A program made the position numbers and the translations under genes. A stretch of DNA of 64,000 nt from NCBI RefSeq assembly GCF_003967075.1, contig NZ_AP018664.1, positions 3,870,001-3,934,000 on the forward strand, in the 5' to 3' direction. The stretch is from Sphingobium amiense. GTDB lineage: Bacteria > Pseudomonadota > Alphaproteobacteria > Sphingomonadales > Sphingomonadaceae. The notes under the pieces are model-generated. The model was not told where the DNA came from, ran no database searches, and saw nothing but the letters and a program-made list of their open reading frames with translations. Shown here one piece after another: positions 17,746 to 27,117 of the stretch; position 1 is the stretch's first letter, and each line of letters begins with the position of its first letter.

Positions 17746-20163
17746 ATGGGTTTGAAACGGGGTGAAGAAGCCTGGGCGGTCGCGCCGCGATCCCGCCTCG
17801 CGCTGCCGCTGCTGCTGGCGGCGGCGCTCACATCGGCGGGCCTCGTCCTCTATGCCGCGGGCAGCCTGCCGCTTGCCGCCGGGTTCGGCGCGACGATCCT
17901 GACCGCCGCCGCGCTGATGGTCTGGTATCGCCATCTCTTTCCCGCCGCCGAACTTTCGCCCGACGCGACGCCCGACTGGACCGTCGCCCGCGCCGCCGCC
18001 GATGCGTCCAGCATGGCGATCGCCGTCACCGACCGCACCGGGCGGCTGGTCTGCGCCAGCGACCTCTACGGCGAATGGTTCCCCGGCTATCCCGCCCCGC
18101 CCGGCGTCACCGCCGACCCGGCCCTGACCGAAGCACTCTCCGCCGTCGCCCGCTCCGCGTGGCGCGATGGCGAAGCGGTGCACGAAGGCATGGTGCAGGG
18201 CGCGCTCCGCCTCGACGTGGACGCCGCGCGCACGGGCCGCACCGAAGATTATCTTCTCTGGCGCTTCACCCCCGTCCGCCAGCCGAGCGCGCTCGACGAT
18301 GTCCACCGTTTCCTGACCGGAGAAGCGGGGCGGCAACTGGGCGAAGCGGGCATCATGGCGGCGATGATCGGCGGGGAAGGGCGCATCCGCGCCGCCAACG
18401 GCGCCTTCCTGCTGCGCGCGGCCGGACGCATCGACGCCAACATCACCGGACGCGACTTCGCCGCCCAGATGCGCGTCGATGACAAGGGCCGCCTTTTCCT
18501 CGCGCGCGAAGAGCAGGGCGGCCTGCCGCTCCGCCTGCTTCAGGTTCCGCTCAAGCGCGCGGCCCAGCCCAACGGCATGCAATCGTCGGCGCAGGACGGT
18601 CCGATGCTCCTCCTCCTCATCGACGAGCCGGGCGGGGGCGGGGGCACTTCCGCGCTCTCCTACATCGAAACCCTCCTCTCGCTCCTCCCCTTCGGCCTGG
18701 CGATGGCGGACCGGGACGGGCGCATCCTCTTCGTCAACAACGCCTTCGCCCGCGCCGCCGGGATCAAGCCGGGCGAAAAGCCGAGCTATCCCGGCGACCT
18801 CGTCGTCAGGGAAGATCAGGCGGCGGTCGCCGACGCGGTGCGCCGTTTCGCCGTGGGGCCGCAGATGTCCGGCGACATCGCGGTCCGGATGCGCGACAAT
18901 CCCGACGATCCCATCGCGCTCAGCCTCGCGGGCGTGCGCGGCCTCGGCGAAGCGGCGGTGCTCCTTTCCCTCAAGGACAATAGCGAGGAAAGCAAGCTCA
19001 AGCGGCAGGTGGCGCAGGCGACCAAGATGCAGGCCATCGGCCAGCTTGCGGGCGGCGTCGCGCATGACTTCAACAACATCCTGACCGCGATCATCGGCCA
19101 TTGCGACCTGATGCTGATGCGCCATACGCCCGGCGACAGCGACTATGACGATATTCAGCAGGTCAAGTCCAACAGCAACCGCGCCGCCGGTCTCACCCGC
19201 CAGCTCCTCGCCTTCTCGCGCCAGCAGACGCTCCGCCCGCAGACCCTGCAATTGCCCGACATCGTCGCCGACGTGTCCAACCTGCTCAACCGCCTGCTCG
19301 GCGAAAATGTGCGGCTCGAAGTCACCCATGGCCGCAATCTCGGCCCCGTGCGCGCCGACCCCGGCCAGCTGGAACAGGTGATCGTCAACCTCGCGGTCAA
19401 CGCGCGCGACGCCATGCCCGAAGGCGGCACGCTCAACATCCAGACCTATGCCGTCCCCGCGATCAAGGTGCGTGAAATGCGCCAGCAGATCCTGCCCGCC
19501 GGGGACTATACCGCGCTGCGCGTGTCCGACACCGGCCTTGGCATCCCGCCCGACATCCTCGCCAAGATATTCGAGCCGTTCTTCACGACGAAGGAACTGG
19601 GGAAAGGCACCGGCCTTGGCCTTTCCACCGTTTACGGCATCGTCAAACAGTCGGGCGGCTATATCTTCGCCGAATCCGATCTGGGCCGGGGCGCGAGCTT
19701 CGTCATCTACCTGCCCGTCTACACCGGCGCCGATGCCGAAGCGCCCGCCGTCGCGCCCGCGCCCTCGCGCCGTGCGGAGACATGGGGCACCGGCACCATC
19801 CTGCTGGTGGAGGACGAGGACATGGTCCGCGCCGTCGCCGAACGCGCGCTGACGCGGCAGGGTTACAAGGTGCTGACCGCCAATGACGGCGAACAGGGGC
19901 TGGAAGTGCTGCACGGCGGGGAGGCGATCGACCTCCTCATCTCCGACGTGGTGATGCCCAATATGGACGGCCCGTCGATGGTGGCGAAGGCGCGGCAGAC
20001 GCATCCAGACCTCCCCGTGCTCTTCATGTCGGGCTATGCCGAGGAGCAACTGCGCAAGTCGATCGACATCGCCAATGTCGCCTTCCTGCCCAAGCCCTTT
20101 TCCGTCAGCCAGTTGGCGGAGGCGGCGCGCGACGCCATGGGCGCGCCTGTCGTCGCCGAATAG
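17746..20163 (+). CDS. cckA: Hybrid sensor histidine kinase CckA
   Basis: CckA is the bifunctional kinase/phosphatase that feeds ChpT and CtrA in alphaproteobacterial cell-cycle control. The 805-residue protein has two N-terminal membrane segments (about residues 14-60), PAS-like regions, then a HisKA domain with phospho-acceptor His440 in GGVAHDFNNILTAIIGH. A HATPase domain follows (NLAVNARDAMPEGG, GTGLGLSTVYGIVKQSGG), and the C-terminal receiver carries Asp734 in LLISDVVMPNMDG. GHCDLM and the HATPase-receiver spacing match CckA. ATG 17746 is chosen; the upstream in-frame ATG at 17662 overlaps the DUF2062 gene. Confidence 0.93.
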   Translation: MGLKRGEEAWAVAPRSRLALPLLLAAALTSAGLVLYAAGSLPLAAGFGATILTAAALMVWYRHLFPAAELSPDATPDWTVARAAADASSMAIAVTDRTGRLVCASDLYGEWFPGYPAPPGVTADPALTEALSAVARSAWRDGEAVHEGMVQGALRLDVDAARTGRTEDYLLWRFTPVRQPSALDDVHRFLTGEAGRQLGEAGIMAAMIGGEGRIRAANGAFLLRAAGRIDANITGRDFAAQMRVDDKGRLFLAREEQGGLPLRLLQVPLKRAAQPNGMQSSAQDGPMLLLLIDEPGGGGGTSALSYIETLLSLLPFGLAMADRDGRILFVNNAFARAAGIKPGEKPSYPGDLVVREDQAAVADAVRRFAVGPQMSGDIAVRMRDNPDDPIALSLAGVRGLGEAAVLLSLKDNSEESKLKRQVAQATKMQAIGQLAGGVAHDFNNILTAIIGHCDLMLMRHTPGDSDYDDIQQVKSNSNRAAGLTRQLLAFSRQQTLRPQTLQLPDIVADVSNLLNRLLGENVRLEVTHGRNLGPVRADPGQLEQVIVNLAVNARDAMPEGGTLNIQTYAVPAIKVREMRQQILPAGDYTALRVSDTGLGIPPDILAKIFEPFFTTKELGKGTGLGLSTVYGIVKQSGGYIFAESDLGRGASFVIYLPVYTGADAEAPAVAPAPSRRAETWGTGTILLVEDEDMVRAVAERALTRQGYKVLTANDGEQGLEVLHGGEAIDLLISDVVMPNMDGPSMVAKARQTHPDLPVLFMSGYAEEQLRKSIDIANVAFLPKPFSVSQLAEAARDAMGAPVVAE

Positions 20164-20255
20164 GACGGCTTCTGCGCGCCGATGCCATCATGGCACTGTG
20201 CAAGCGTGCCGCGATCCGCTAGCGATTCGACTGTTAAACAAGGAACAGGCACGGC

Positions 20256-20612
20256 ATGGCGGACGGGAAGAGCATTTTGATCGTCGAGGATGAAGCGATG
20301 ATCGGCATGATGCTGGAAGATTATCTCGACGCGCTCGGCTATCGCCTGCATGGGCTGGCGGCGAGCGTCGACGAAGCCTGCGCCCATGCGCGCGAAGGCG
20401 GGTTCGACGCGGCGCTCATCGACTGCAATCTCCAGGGCGAAAAAAGCTGGCCGGTGGCGGACATCCTCGCGGAAAAGGCGATCCCCTTCGTCTTCGCGAC
20501 CGGCGGCATGGCGGACGATCTGCCCGCCAGCCATGCGGATCGCCCGACGCTGGCCAAGCCCTTCACCATCGGCGCTGTGGAACGCGCGCTGGAGAAGATT
20601 CTGGGCCAGTAA
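20256..20612 (+). CDS. Single-domain response regulator
   Basis: This 118-residue receiver has no output domain. It keeps the acidic pair (LIVEDEAM), the phospho-acceptor Asp in AALIDCNLQGE, the conserved Thr in VFATGG and the Lys in TLAKPFT. Such proteins act as phosphate sinks or adaptor partners for histidine kinases. It lies 92 bp after cckA, so a link to the same system is possible but not shown. It is not CpdR by sequence that I can recognise. Confidence 0.88.
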   Translation: MADGKSILIVEDEAMIGMMLEDYLDALGYRLHGLAASVDEACAHAREGGFDAALIDCNLQGEKSWPVADILAEKAIPFVFATGGMADDLPASHADRPTLAKPFTIGAVERALEKILGQ

Positions 20613-20645
20613 GCAACGGGCGGGACGGGGAAATAGGAAATTTCC

Positions 20646-20683
20646 GTTCCCCTCTTGTTCCGGTAGAACAAAAAGGATACATC
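20646..20683 (+). promoter_or_regulatory. recA promoter with alphaproteobacterial SOS box
   Basis: GTTC (20646-20649), seven bases, GTTC (20657-20660) is the alphaproteobacterial LexA site GTTC-N7-GTTC. The second half overlaps a likely -35 element TTGTTC (20655-20660), separated by 17 bp from a -10-like TACATC (20678-20683). LexA binding here would block RNA polymerase. The recA start lies 50 bp downstream. Confidence 0.85.
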
Positions 20684-20733
20684 ATCGGCACGACGCGGCG
20701 AATCGCACGCCCGCCTGACATAAGGACCGGCCG

Positions 20734-21807
20734 ATGACTGCACTGCTCTCACTCATCGATTCCAAGAAGACGGGAAACATGGACAGACAGAAAGCACTGG
20801 ATGCGGCCCTGGCGCAGATCGACCGCGCCTTCGGCAAGGGCAGCGCGATGAAGCTGGGCAGCCGCGAGAAGATGGAGATCGAGGCGATTTCCACCGGCTC
20901 GCTCGGCCTCGACATCGCGCTCGGCATCGGCGGCCTGCCCAAGGGGCGGATCATCGAAGTCTACGGCCCGGAAAGCTCGGGCAAGACGACGCTCGCGCTT
21001 CACGCCATCGCCGAAGCGCAGAAAAATGGCGGCACCGCAGCCTTCGTGGACGCCGAACATGCGCTCGACCCCGCTTATGCCAAGAAGCTGGGCGTCGACA
21101 TCGACGAACTGATCGTGTCGCAGCCCGATACCGGCGAGCAGGCGCTGGAGATCGTCGACACGCTGGTGCGCTCCAACGCCATCGACGTGCTGGTGGTCGA
21201 CTCGGTCGCCGCTCTGGTCCCCCGCGCGGAGATCGAGGGCGAGATGGGCGACAGCCATGTCGGCCTTCAGGCGCGCCTCATGAGCCAGGCGCTGCGCAAG
21301 CTTACCGGCTCCATCTCGCGTTCCAAATGCATGGTGATCTTCATCAACCAGGTGCGCATGAAGATCGGCGTGATGTATGGCAATCCGGAAACCACGACCG
21401 GCGGCAACGCGCTCAAATTCTACGCGTCGGTCCGCCTCGACATCCGCCGCACCGGCCAGATCAAGGATCGCGACGACATCGTGGGCAACACGACCCGCGT
21501 GAAAGTCGTCAAGAACAAGGTTGCTCCGCCCTTCAAGCAGGTCGAATTCGACATCATGTATGGCGAGGGCATTTCCAAGATCGGCGAACTGCTCGACATC
21601 GGCGTGAAGGCCGGCATGGTCGAAAAGTCGGGCGCGTGGTTCTCCTACGATTCGGTTCGCATCGGGCAGGGGCGGGAAAACGCCAAGACCTTCCTGCGCG
21701 AGCATCCCGAAATGGCCGACAGGCTCGAAAAGGCGATCCGGGGCAAGACCGAGGAAGTCGCCGAAGGCATGATGACCGGACCCGATGCGGAGGATGATGG
21801 CGAATAG
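20734..21807 (+). CDS. recA: Recombinase RecA
   Basis: RecA forms nucleoprotein filaments for homologous recombination and activates LexA self-cleavage. The 357-residue protein carries Walker [10 protein letters not shown], the [10 protein letters not shown] block, Walker [15 protein letters not shown], loop L1 [22 protein letters not shown] and L2 [21 protein letters not shown]. The ATG at 20734 is chosen because AAGGA lies 8 bases upstream; the inner ATG (MDRQKAL) gives a shorter version. An acidic C-terminus is present. An SOS box precedes it and a terminator follows it. Confidence 0.98.
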   Translation: MTALLSLIDSKKTGNMDRQKALDAALAQIDRAFGKGSAMKLGSREKMEIEAISTGSLGLDIALGIGGLPKGRIIEVYGPESSGKTTLALHAIAEAQKNGGTAAFVDAEHALDPAYAKKLGVDIDELIVSQPDTGEQALEIVDTLVRSNAIDVLVVDSVAALVPRAEIEGEMGDSHVGLQARLMSQALRKLTGSISRSKCMVIFINQVRMKIGVMYGNPETTTGGNALKFYASVRLDIRRTGQIKDRDDIVGNTTRVKVVKNKVAPPFKQVEFDIMYGEGISKIGELLDIGVKAGMVEKSGAWFSYDSVRIGQGRENAKTFLREHPEMADRLEKAIRGKTEEVAEGMMTGPDAEDDGE

Positions 21808-21882
21808 GCCCGTCGCCCCGCGCCGGACGGATCATCCGGCAAGGGGCATCGGGTTTCCGCCCGCCTTGCGCATCACATTCCG

Positions 21883-21921
21883 AAAAGGCCCGCCGCATGT
21901 CCTTCATGCCGCGGGCCTTTT
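21883..21921 (+). terminator. Rho-independent terminator after recA
   Basis: The arm AAAAGGCCCGC pairs with GCGGGCCTTTT across a short loop (the full stem has one bulge), followed by further T residues. It lies 76 bp after the recA stop and ends that transcript. Confidence 0.75.
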
Positions 21922-21990
21922 ATCGTCATGAGTGCGGCACGGACCATGTTTCCGATAGGATCGCGCCAGCGCAACGAAAGAACAAAAGAT

Positions 21991-22014
21991 GCGGGAAATA
22001 TGCGAAGCTAAGCG
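21991..22014. repeat. 24-bp interspersed motif, copy 1
   Basis: The core GGGAAATATGCGAAG is shared with 37672-37695, with one mismatch over 24 bp. Both copies lie in intergenic DNA. Function unknown; it could be a short interspersed element, promoter part or protein-binding site. Confidence 0.55.
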
Positions 22015-22109
22015 TGCGGACGCTTGCCCCTTGCCAGCGCGCCGCCGCCCCCCGATGCTGACTGCGCCACCCGATTCGGCACCCCTCTGACATAGCGGAC
22101 ACCCCCTTC

Positions 22110-22889
22110 ATGCGCGTCGCGATCGAAGCGATCCTCGACTATGAGTTTCCCGAACCGACCGAGGTGCTGCTCGCGGTCGAGGCCGCCGCCCTGCCGGACC
22201 AGCAGATCGTCGAGCAGACCCATGTCATCGACAATGCAGGCCCGCTGACCAACAGGTTCGGCGGCAGCGGCATCGGCCGCCGCACCTGGACCCGCACCGG
22301 CACCGGCCGGATGCTGAGCCGCTACCGCTCGGTCGTCGATGTCGTCCGCCCCCCGGTCGATCTGACCCGCCTGTCGCGCAGCCCTCTCCCCAGCCTGCCC
22401 GAAGACGTCCTGCCCTTTATCTGGCCCAGCCGCTATTGCGAGGCGGACCGCTTCGTCAGCTTCGCCTCCGCCCAGTTCGGCGGTCTGGACGGCGGCGCGC
22501 TGGTGCAGGCGCTGGTCGACTGGGTCCGCACCCACCTCTCCTATGTCTCGGGCAGCTCAACGGGCGCGACGACCGCCGCCGACACCTTCCTCGCCCGGCA
22601 GGGCGTATGCCGCGACTATGCCCATCTGACCGCCGCGCTCATCCGCTCGCGCGACATTCCCGCGCGGCTCGTGTCGGTCTACGCCCTCGGCCTTTCCCCG
22701 CCCGATTTTCACGCCGTGGTCGAAGTCTGGCTCGACGGCGCATGGCACATCGTCGATGCGACCGGCCTCGCGCCGGTGGAAACGATGGTGCGGATCGCGG
22801 TCGGGCGCGACGCGACCGACATCGCCTTCATGACCGTGTTCGGCAGCGCGACGATGAACGCCCAGTCGATCACCGTCACGCCCGCCTGA
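22110..22889 (+). CDS. Transglutaminase-like cysteine peptidase family protein
   Basis: This 259-residue cytoplasmic protein has an N-terminal beta domain and a C-terminal transglutaminase-core fold. The catalytic triad is visible: Cys in RQGVCRDYAHLTAAL, His in PDFHAVVEVWLDG, and Asp in HIVDATGLAP. Related proteins act as proteases or amidases in many bacteria, and the substrate here is unknown. It is convergent with tamB and its ribosome binding site is weak. Confidence 0.85.
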   Translation: MRVAIEAILDYEFPEPTEVLLAVEAAALPDQQIVEQTHVIDNAGPLTNRFGGSGIGRRTWTRTGTGRMLSRYRSVVDVVRPPVDLTRLSRSPLPSLPEDVLPFIWPSRYCEADRFVSFASAQFGGLDGGALVQALVDWVRTHLSYVSGSSTGATTAADTFLARQGVCRDYAHLTAALIRSRDIPARLVSVYALGLSPPDFHAVVEVWLDGAWHIVDATGLAPVETMVRIAVGRDATDIAFMTVFGSATMNAQSITVTPA

Positions 22890-22896
22890 CGCGCCC

Positions 22897-25800
22897 TCAA
22901 TAATCCTTCGAATAGCGCAGGTTCGCCGAAGACCCGGCGTTGGTCCCCGTCTTCGACAAGAGGCTCAGCGTCCGCGACAGCGCGATCTCCAGTTGCGTGG
23001 CCGTGAACCCGCGCGAATCCGTCACCACCTCGACATAGATATTGTTCGAGATATGCTGCCCGACCGCCAGGCTCGTGCCCCGTCCCGTCGCCTCGTCGCC
23101 GCTGACGATGCCGATCCGGTCGATGCCCGACGCGCCCTGCAGCTTGCCCATCGGGTTGAGGCCGCCGCTCCCGCCGCGCAGCCCGTTGAGTGCCGCGGCA
23201 AGCTGCACCGCCTGGATCGGCGACAGGTTGGCGACATTGTCGCCGAACAGGATGCGCGACAATATTTCGTCCTGCGGCAGCGTCGGCGTCGAAATGAAGC
23301 TGATGTCGGGCTGCTGCGCGCTGCCGGTCACGCTTATGCCCGCCGTCACCGTGTTGATCCGCGTCGTCGCCTCGATGTTCAGCGTCGGATTGGTCATCGG
23401 CCCGTTGAAGCTGATGACGCCTTCATCCAGATTGAACTGGTGGCCCGAGAAGCTGTAGCGCCCGCGCAGCACCTCCAGCCGCCCGGAAACACGCGGCGCG
23501 GCGGTCGTGCCGGTGACGCGCATGTCGGTCTTCCATTCCGAATCCAGCCCCATGCCCGTGACGTAGATTTCGTTGTCGGCACGAACCCGGATGTCGAGCT
23601 TCCACACCGCTGGCGCCGCCGCCGCCTGACGCGCGGCCGTGCGCGCGGCGAGCGGGTCGCTGCCGTCGCCCTTGCGCCGCACGCCGGTCAACTGCCGGAT
23701 TTCGGTGCCGCCCTGCCACGCCACGCGATAACGGGTCTCGGGCAGGCGCAGGTCGCCCTTGATGAGGCCGCCATTGGCCGCGCTGTTGGTGATCGACAGC
23801 GTGCCGCTCACCACGCTGGTGATCGCCTCGCTCCGCGCCAGCCGCGCGCGGTCGAGCTTCGCTGTAATGTCGATGGGAAAGCCGCTCGCCGCCGCCAGCC
23901 CGACCGTGCCCGACGCCTGCACCGTGCCGTCGCCCGCGCGGCCCGAAAAGTTGCGCAGCTCCAGCCGGTCGTTGGTAAAGCGTCCGTCGAGCCGCATCTG
24001 CGTCACTCGCGTGCCGAACGTCTCATTGTCGTAGGTCAGCGCATTGGCCCGCACAACGCCGTTGAGGCGCGGATCGTTGAGCCGCCCGCCAAAGTCCGCC
24101 GCGATGGCGATCCCGCCGCGCAGCGTCTGGTCGGCCAGCCCCGCGAAGGAGAAGGGCACGTCCGCCGGACCGGCATAGCGGATGCCGCCGCTAAATGGCG
24201 CATTCTGCAACTGCCCGGCCCAGCCCGCGCCCGCTCCGGGAGGCGCCAGCGTCGCCACGAACCGCCCCAGCGTCGTATTGCCCCGGCGGATGAGCCCGCG
24301 CAGGTCGCCGCCCGCCGAAGACAGCTTGCCCTCGATCGCCATCGACACGGGGTTGGACACGGCGGTCAGGCTCGACCGGCGGAAATCGGAGATGGCGATG
24401 CGCGTCGTCGCGGTGGGAAAGCCGCTGCCCTGCTGCGCGAAGTCCAGGCTCCCCGTTGCGCGCCCGGTGACGCCGAGGCCTGGCACCGCGATGTTGGCGA
24501 TGGCGAGGTCGAAATCCTTGAACCGCGCCTGCATCGCGGTCGCGTCGCCGAAGCGCCCGGCCAGATCGACCTTGCCCTGCGGCAGCACCAGCGTCGCGGG
24601 TTCGAGCCGGTATCCGCCCTTCTCGACGCGGACGATCGCGGGCTGCGCCAGACGAAAGCCGATATTGGCGGCGCTCCCCTGCAGGGCGACGGCATAGAGG
24701 TCGGGGCGCAGCGCGGCGTTGGCGGCGATGGAGAAGGGCACGCCGCTCGATCCGTCCGCCACCAGTTGCGCCTGTCCGCGCCCGCCGCGATAGTCGACCC
24801 GCGCCCGCGCCTTGCGCACGACATAGTCGCCATAGGCCGCATTGGCGATCTGCGCGTCGGCGCGGATCTGGGGCTGCTCGGTCAGCAGCAGCGACGCGGT
24901 GACGATGGCCCGGCCGATGACGACATCGGCCTCGCCCGGCAGTTTCGCGTTGCTGGCGGTCGCGTTCACGTCAACGCCCTGCACCTTGCCCACGGCGGCG
25001 AGCCGGACCTGCCCGCTAATGCCCGACCCGTTCATGGCAAGCTGCCCGGTGAAGGGACCGGTGGCGCTCTGCTGGAGGCGGCCGTTCATGTCGACCCCGG
25101 CAAAGCGCGCCTTGGTCACATCAATGGTCAGCGGACCCTTGGCGGTGCGGATCAGCACATTGGCGAAGAAGGGGCCGTAGGGCGACCCGCCCGTCGCTTC
25201 CAGCCGGTATCCCGCCGCCTCGCCGTTCAGCTTCGCGACGACATCGGTCAGTTGCACGCCGACATTGGGCCGCGCCGCGCGCAGCACCGCCTGCGGACGG
25301 TCCATCGTGCCGCGCACGGTCAGCGCCAGCGGCCCATATTGGCGCGACGATGCCGTCGCGTCGAACGCGATCCGCCCGTCCGTGTCATAGCTGCCAGACC
25401 CCGACCGGATGGTGAAGTTTGGCGCCGCGCCCTTGAGGCCTTCGAGCGTGAACCTGCCCTCGGGCGTCATGCCGATCCGCCCGCTCGCGACCGCATTGCC
25501 GCCCAGGAAATCGCGGACCGACGCATTTTCCCACCGCGCCGTGCGCACGCCGAACCGGCCCGAAAGGCCAAAGCCGCCGCGCGGGCCGGGCACCAGCTTC
25601 ACATCGGTGTTGAGGTTGACGATCCCGACCCCGTCGATCTTATAGTCGTTAACCCGCCCCTTGAGTGCGCCGCGATAGATGGCGTTGTCGAGGTCGGCGA
25701 GCACGATGGCGGTCGCATCCACCCGGTCGCTGTCGATCTTCAGATTGTCGCTGATGAGCTTCCCGCCCGCATAGGCGAAGTCGCCCTTCACCCGCAGCCG

Positions 25801-27117
25801 GTTGAGCAGGCCGCCCGCCGCCGCGTTGAGGCCGGTCACGCGGCTGGCCGTCGCGCTCACCGGAATGCGAATGCGGTCGCTGTCGATCACCGCGCGCCCG
25901 CTGGCCTTCAGATTCTCGATCCCGGTAGCATCGAACGCCAGCGCTCTGGCCGTGATGTCATAGTCGACGAAAGGCGTCGCCATCGGCCCGTCGAGGATCA
26001 CCGACGCGCGCACGTCGCGCCCGCGCACCTTCTCCATGATCGCGCCTGGGGTCAGCAGCGCGGCATTGATCCGCAGGGCGCTGAACCGGCTCGCGCCAAG
26101 GTCGATCAGCCCCTGCGCCTCCGCCGCCAGCGCGGGCGAACGCAGCGTGCCCCTGATGTTGGCGCGCCGTTCGTTGAGGCCCACCAGTAGGTCGAGGTCG
26201 AGTTGCGGCGCGGTCAGCCGGCCGACCGTGCCCGCGAACACCAGCCCCGGACGCAGCGGGCCTCTGACCGCGAAATTGCCGTACCGCGCCGCCAGCGACA
26301 AGCTTGCAAGCTCTCCCTTCGGGCTGGTCGCGACCAGCTTCCCGTCCCACGCCTGCCATGTGCCCCGCCCGTCGAGCGTCGCGGTCACGCCATCCGTCAA
26401 GCCGGACATGGCGGCGATGACGCCGCCTTTCGGCGCGGTCAGCGTCCCGCTCATCGCGAGGCGGTTCTGCGACGGCACCGCGTCCAGCTTCGCCTGCAAC
26501 CGGTCGCCGCTGTCGACGATGGCGCTGGCGGACAGTTGCGCGCGCCCGTCCGCGATATGGGTCACGCCGTCGATGGCGATCTCGCGCTTCTGCCCGATCA
26601 CCGGGCGCGCCAGCACGAAGCGGGCGATCTTCAGCCGGTCGACGTCGATGTCCAGATCGGGCAGGATCGGTGCGTTGGGATCGCTCTGCGTCACATTGAA
26701 CTGCGGGCTGCGCGCCAGCACGATCAGCGGGCTTTCCAACAGGCTGACGGAGATATGGTTGTTCACATATCGGAACGGCTTCCACACCATATGCACGCGC
26801 GGGCTGACTGCGAATACGCCCCTGGGATCGCGCAGCACGAGGTCGTGGATCACCATATCGCTATAGACCGACCCCTCGATCCGCCCGACCTCGATCTTCA
26901 TGCCGGATTCGAGTTGCAGCGCGGCGATCTGCCCGATCAGGAAGCGCTTGCCCGGCTGCGTATTGAGGCCGAGCAGCAGCGCCCCCGTAAGCAGGACCAG
27001 CGCGGCGATCAGGCCCGCGACGCCGATGGCGATCTTCTGCCACAGCGGGCGCTTCCCGCGCACCACGACGACCTCGTCGGGGGCCGGGGCGGGGGGAGGG
27101 GTGTCGTCCTGCGCCAT
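22897..27117 (-). CDS. tamB: Translocation and assembly module protein TamB
   Basis: TamB is an inner-membrane-anchored AsmA-like protein that works with TamA in outer-membrane protein assembly and lipid transport. The 1406-residue protein has an N-terminal membrane segment (about residues 28-50, IAIGVAGLIAALVLLTGALLLG), a very long beta-rich periplasmic region, and the C-terminal DUF490 domain (VTGTTAAPRVSGRLEVLRGRYSFSG, ILSRILFGDNVANLSPIQAVQLA). The ATG overlaps the tamA stop. The pair is a two-gene operon with tamA first. Confidence 0.93.
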   Translation of the reverse strand: MAQDDTPPPAPAPDEVVVVRGKRPLWQKIAIGVAGLIAALVLLTGALLLGLNTQPGKRFLIGQIAALQLESGMKIEVGRIEGSVYSDMVIHDLVLRDPRGVFAVSPRVHMVWKPFRYVNNHISVSLLESPLIVLARSPQFNVTQSDPNAPILPDLDIDVDRLKIARFVLARPVIGQKREIAIDGVTHIADGRAQLSASAIVDSGDRLQAKLDAVPSQNRLAMSGTLTAPKGGVIAAMSGLTDGVTATLDGRGTWQAWDGKLVATSPKGELASLSLAARYGNFAVRGPLRPGLVFAGTVGRLTAPQLDLDLLVGLNERRANIRGTLRSPALAAEAQGLIDLGASRFSALRINAALLTPGAIMEKVRGRDVRASVILDGPMATPFVDYDITARALAFDATGIENLKASGRAVIDSDRIRIPVSATASRVTGLNAAAGGLLNRLRVKGDFAYAGGKLISDNLKIDSDRVDATAIVLADLDNAIYRGALKGRVNDYKIDGVGIVNLNTDVKLVPGPRGGFGLSGRFGVRTARWENASVRDFLGGNAVASGRIGMTPEGRFTLEGLKGAAPNFTIRSGSGSYDTDGRIAFDATASSRQYGPLALTVRGTMDRPQAVLRAARPNVGVQLTDVVAKLNGEAAGYRLEATGGSPYGPFFANVLIRTAKGPLTIDVTKARFAGVDMNGRLQQSATGPFTGQLAMNGSGISGQVRLAAVGKVQGVDVNATASNAKLPGEADVVIGRAIVTASLLLTEQPQIRADAQIANAAYGDYVVRKARARVDYRGGRGQAQLVADGSSGVPFSIAANAALRPDLYAVALQGSAANIGFRLAQPAIVRVEKGGYRLEPATLVLPQGKVDLAGRFGDATAMQARFKDFDLAIANIAVPGLGVTGRATGSLDFAQQGSGFPTATTRIAISDFRRSSLTAVSNPVSMAIEGKLSSAGGDLRGLIRRGNTTLGRFVATLAPPGAGAGWAGQLQNAPFSGGIRYAGPADVPFSFAGLADQTLRGGIAIAADFGGRLNDPRLNGVVRANALTYDNETFGTRVTQMRLDGRFTNDRLELRNFSGRAGDGTVQASGTVGLAAASGFPIDITAKLDRARLARSEAITSVVSGTLSITNSAANGGLIKGDLRLPETRYRVAWQGGTEIRQLTGVRRKGDGSDPLAARTAARQAAAAPAVWKLDIRVRADNEIYVTGMGLDSEWKTDMRVTGTTAAPRVSGRLEVLRGRYSFSGHQFNLDEGVISFNGPMTNPTLNIEATTRINTVTAGISVTGSAQQPDISFISTPTLPQDEILSRILFGDNVANLSPIQAVQLAAALNGLRGGSGGLNPMGKLQGASGIDRIGIVSGDEATGRGTSLAVGQHISNNIYVEVVTDSRGFTATQLEIALSRTLSLLSKTGTNAGSSANLRYSKDY

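Larger units (their letters stand above)
21808..22109. other. Intergenic region between recA and transglutaminase gene
   Basis: About 300 bp without a supportable gene. It holds the recA terminator (21883-21921) and one copy of a 24-bp motif also found at 37672-37695. A minus-strand frame here (21926-22111) is not supported by coding signals. Confidence 0.6.

Noticed and set aside
17599..20049. Open frame of 816 codons opposite cckA
   Set aside because: Antisense to a complete hybrid kinase with all motifs in order; no ribosome binding site or domain signature.
21926..22111. 61-codon minus-strand frame after recA
   Set aside because: Its reading overlaps the 24-bp intergenic motif and has no ribosome binding site or similarity; the same sequence occurs in non-coding DNA near 37672.
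22993..26190. Open frame of 1065 codons on the plus strand
   Set aside because: It is fully antisense to tamB, whose reading frame has recognisable domains; long antisense frames are common in very GC-rich DNA. Its composition is Arg/Ala/His-rich without motifs.
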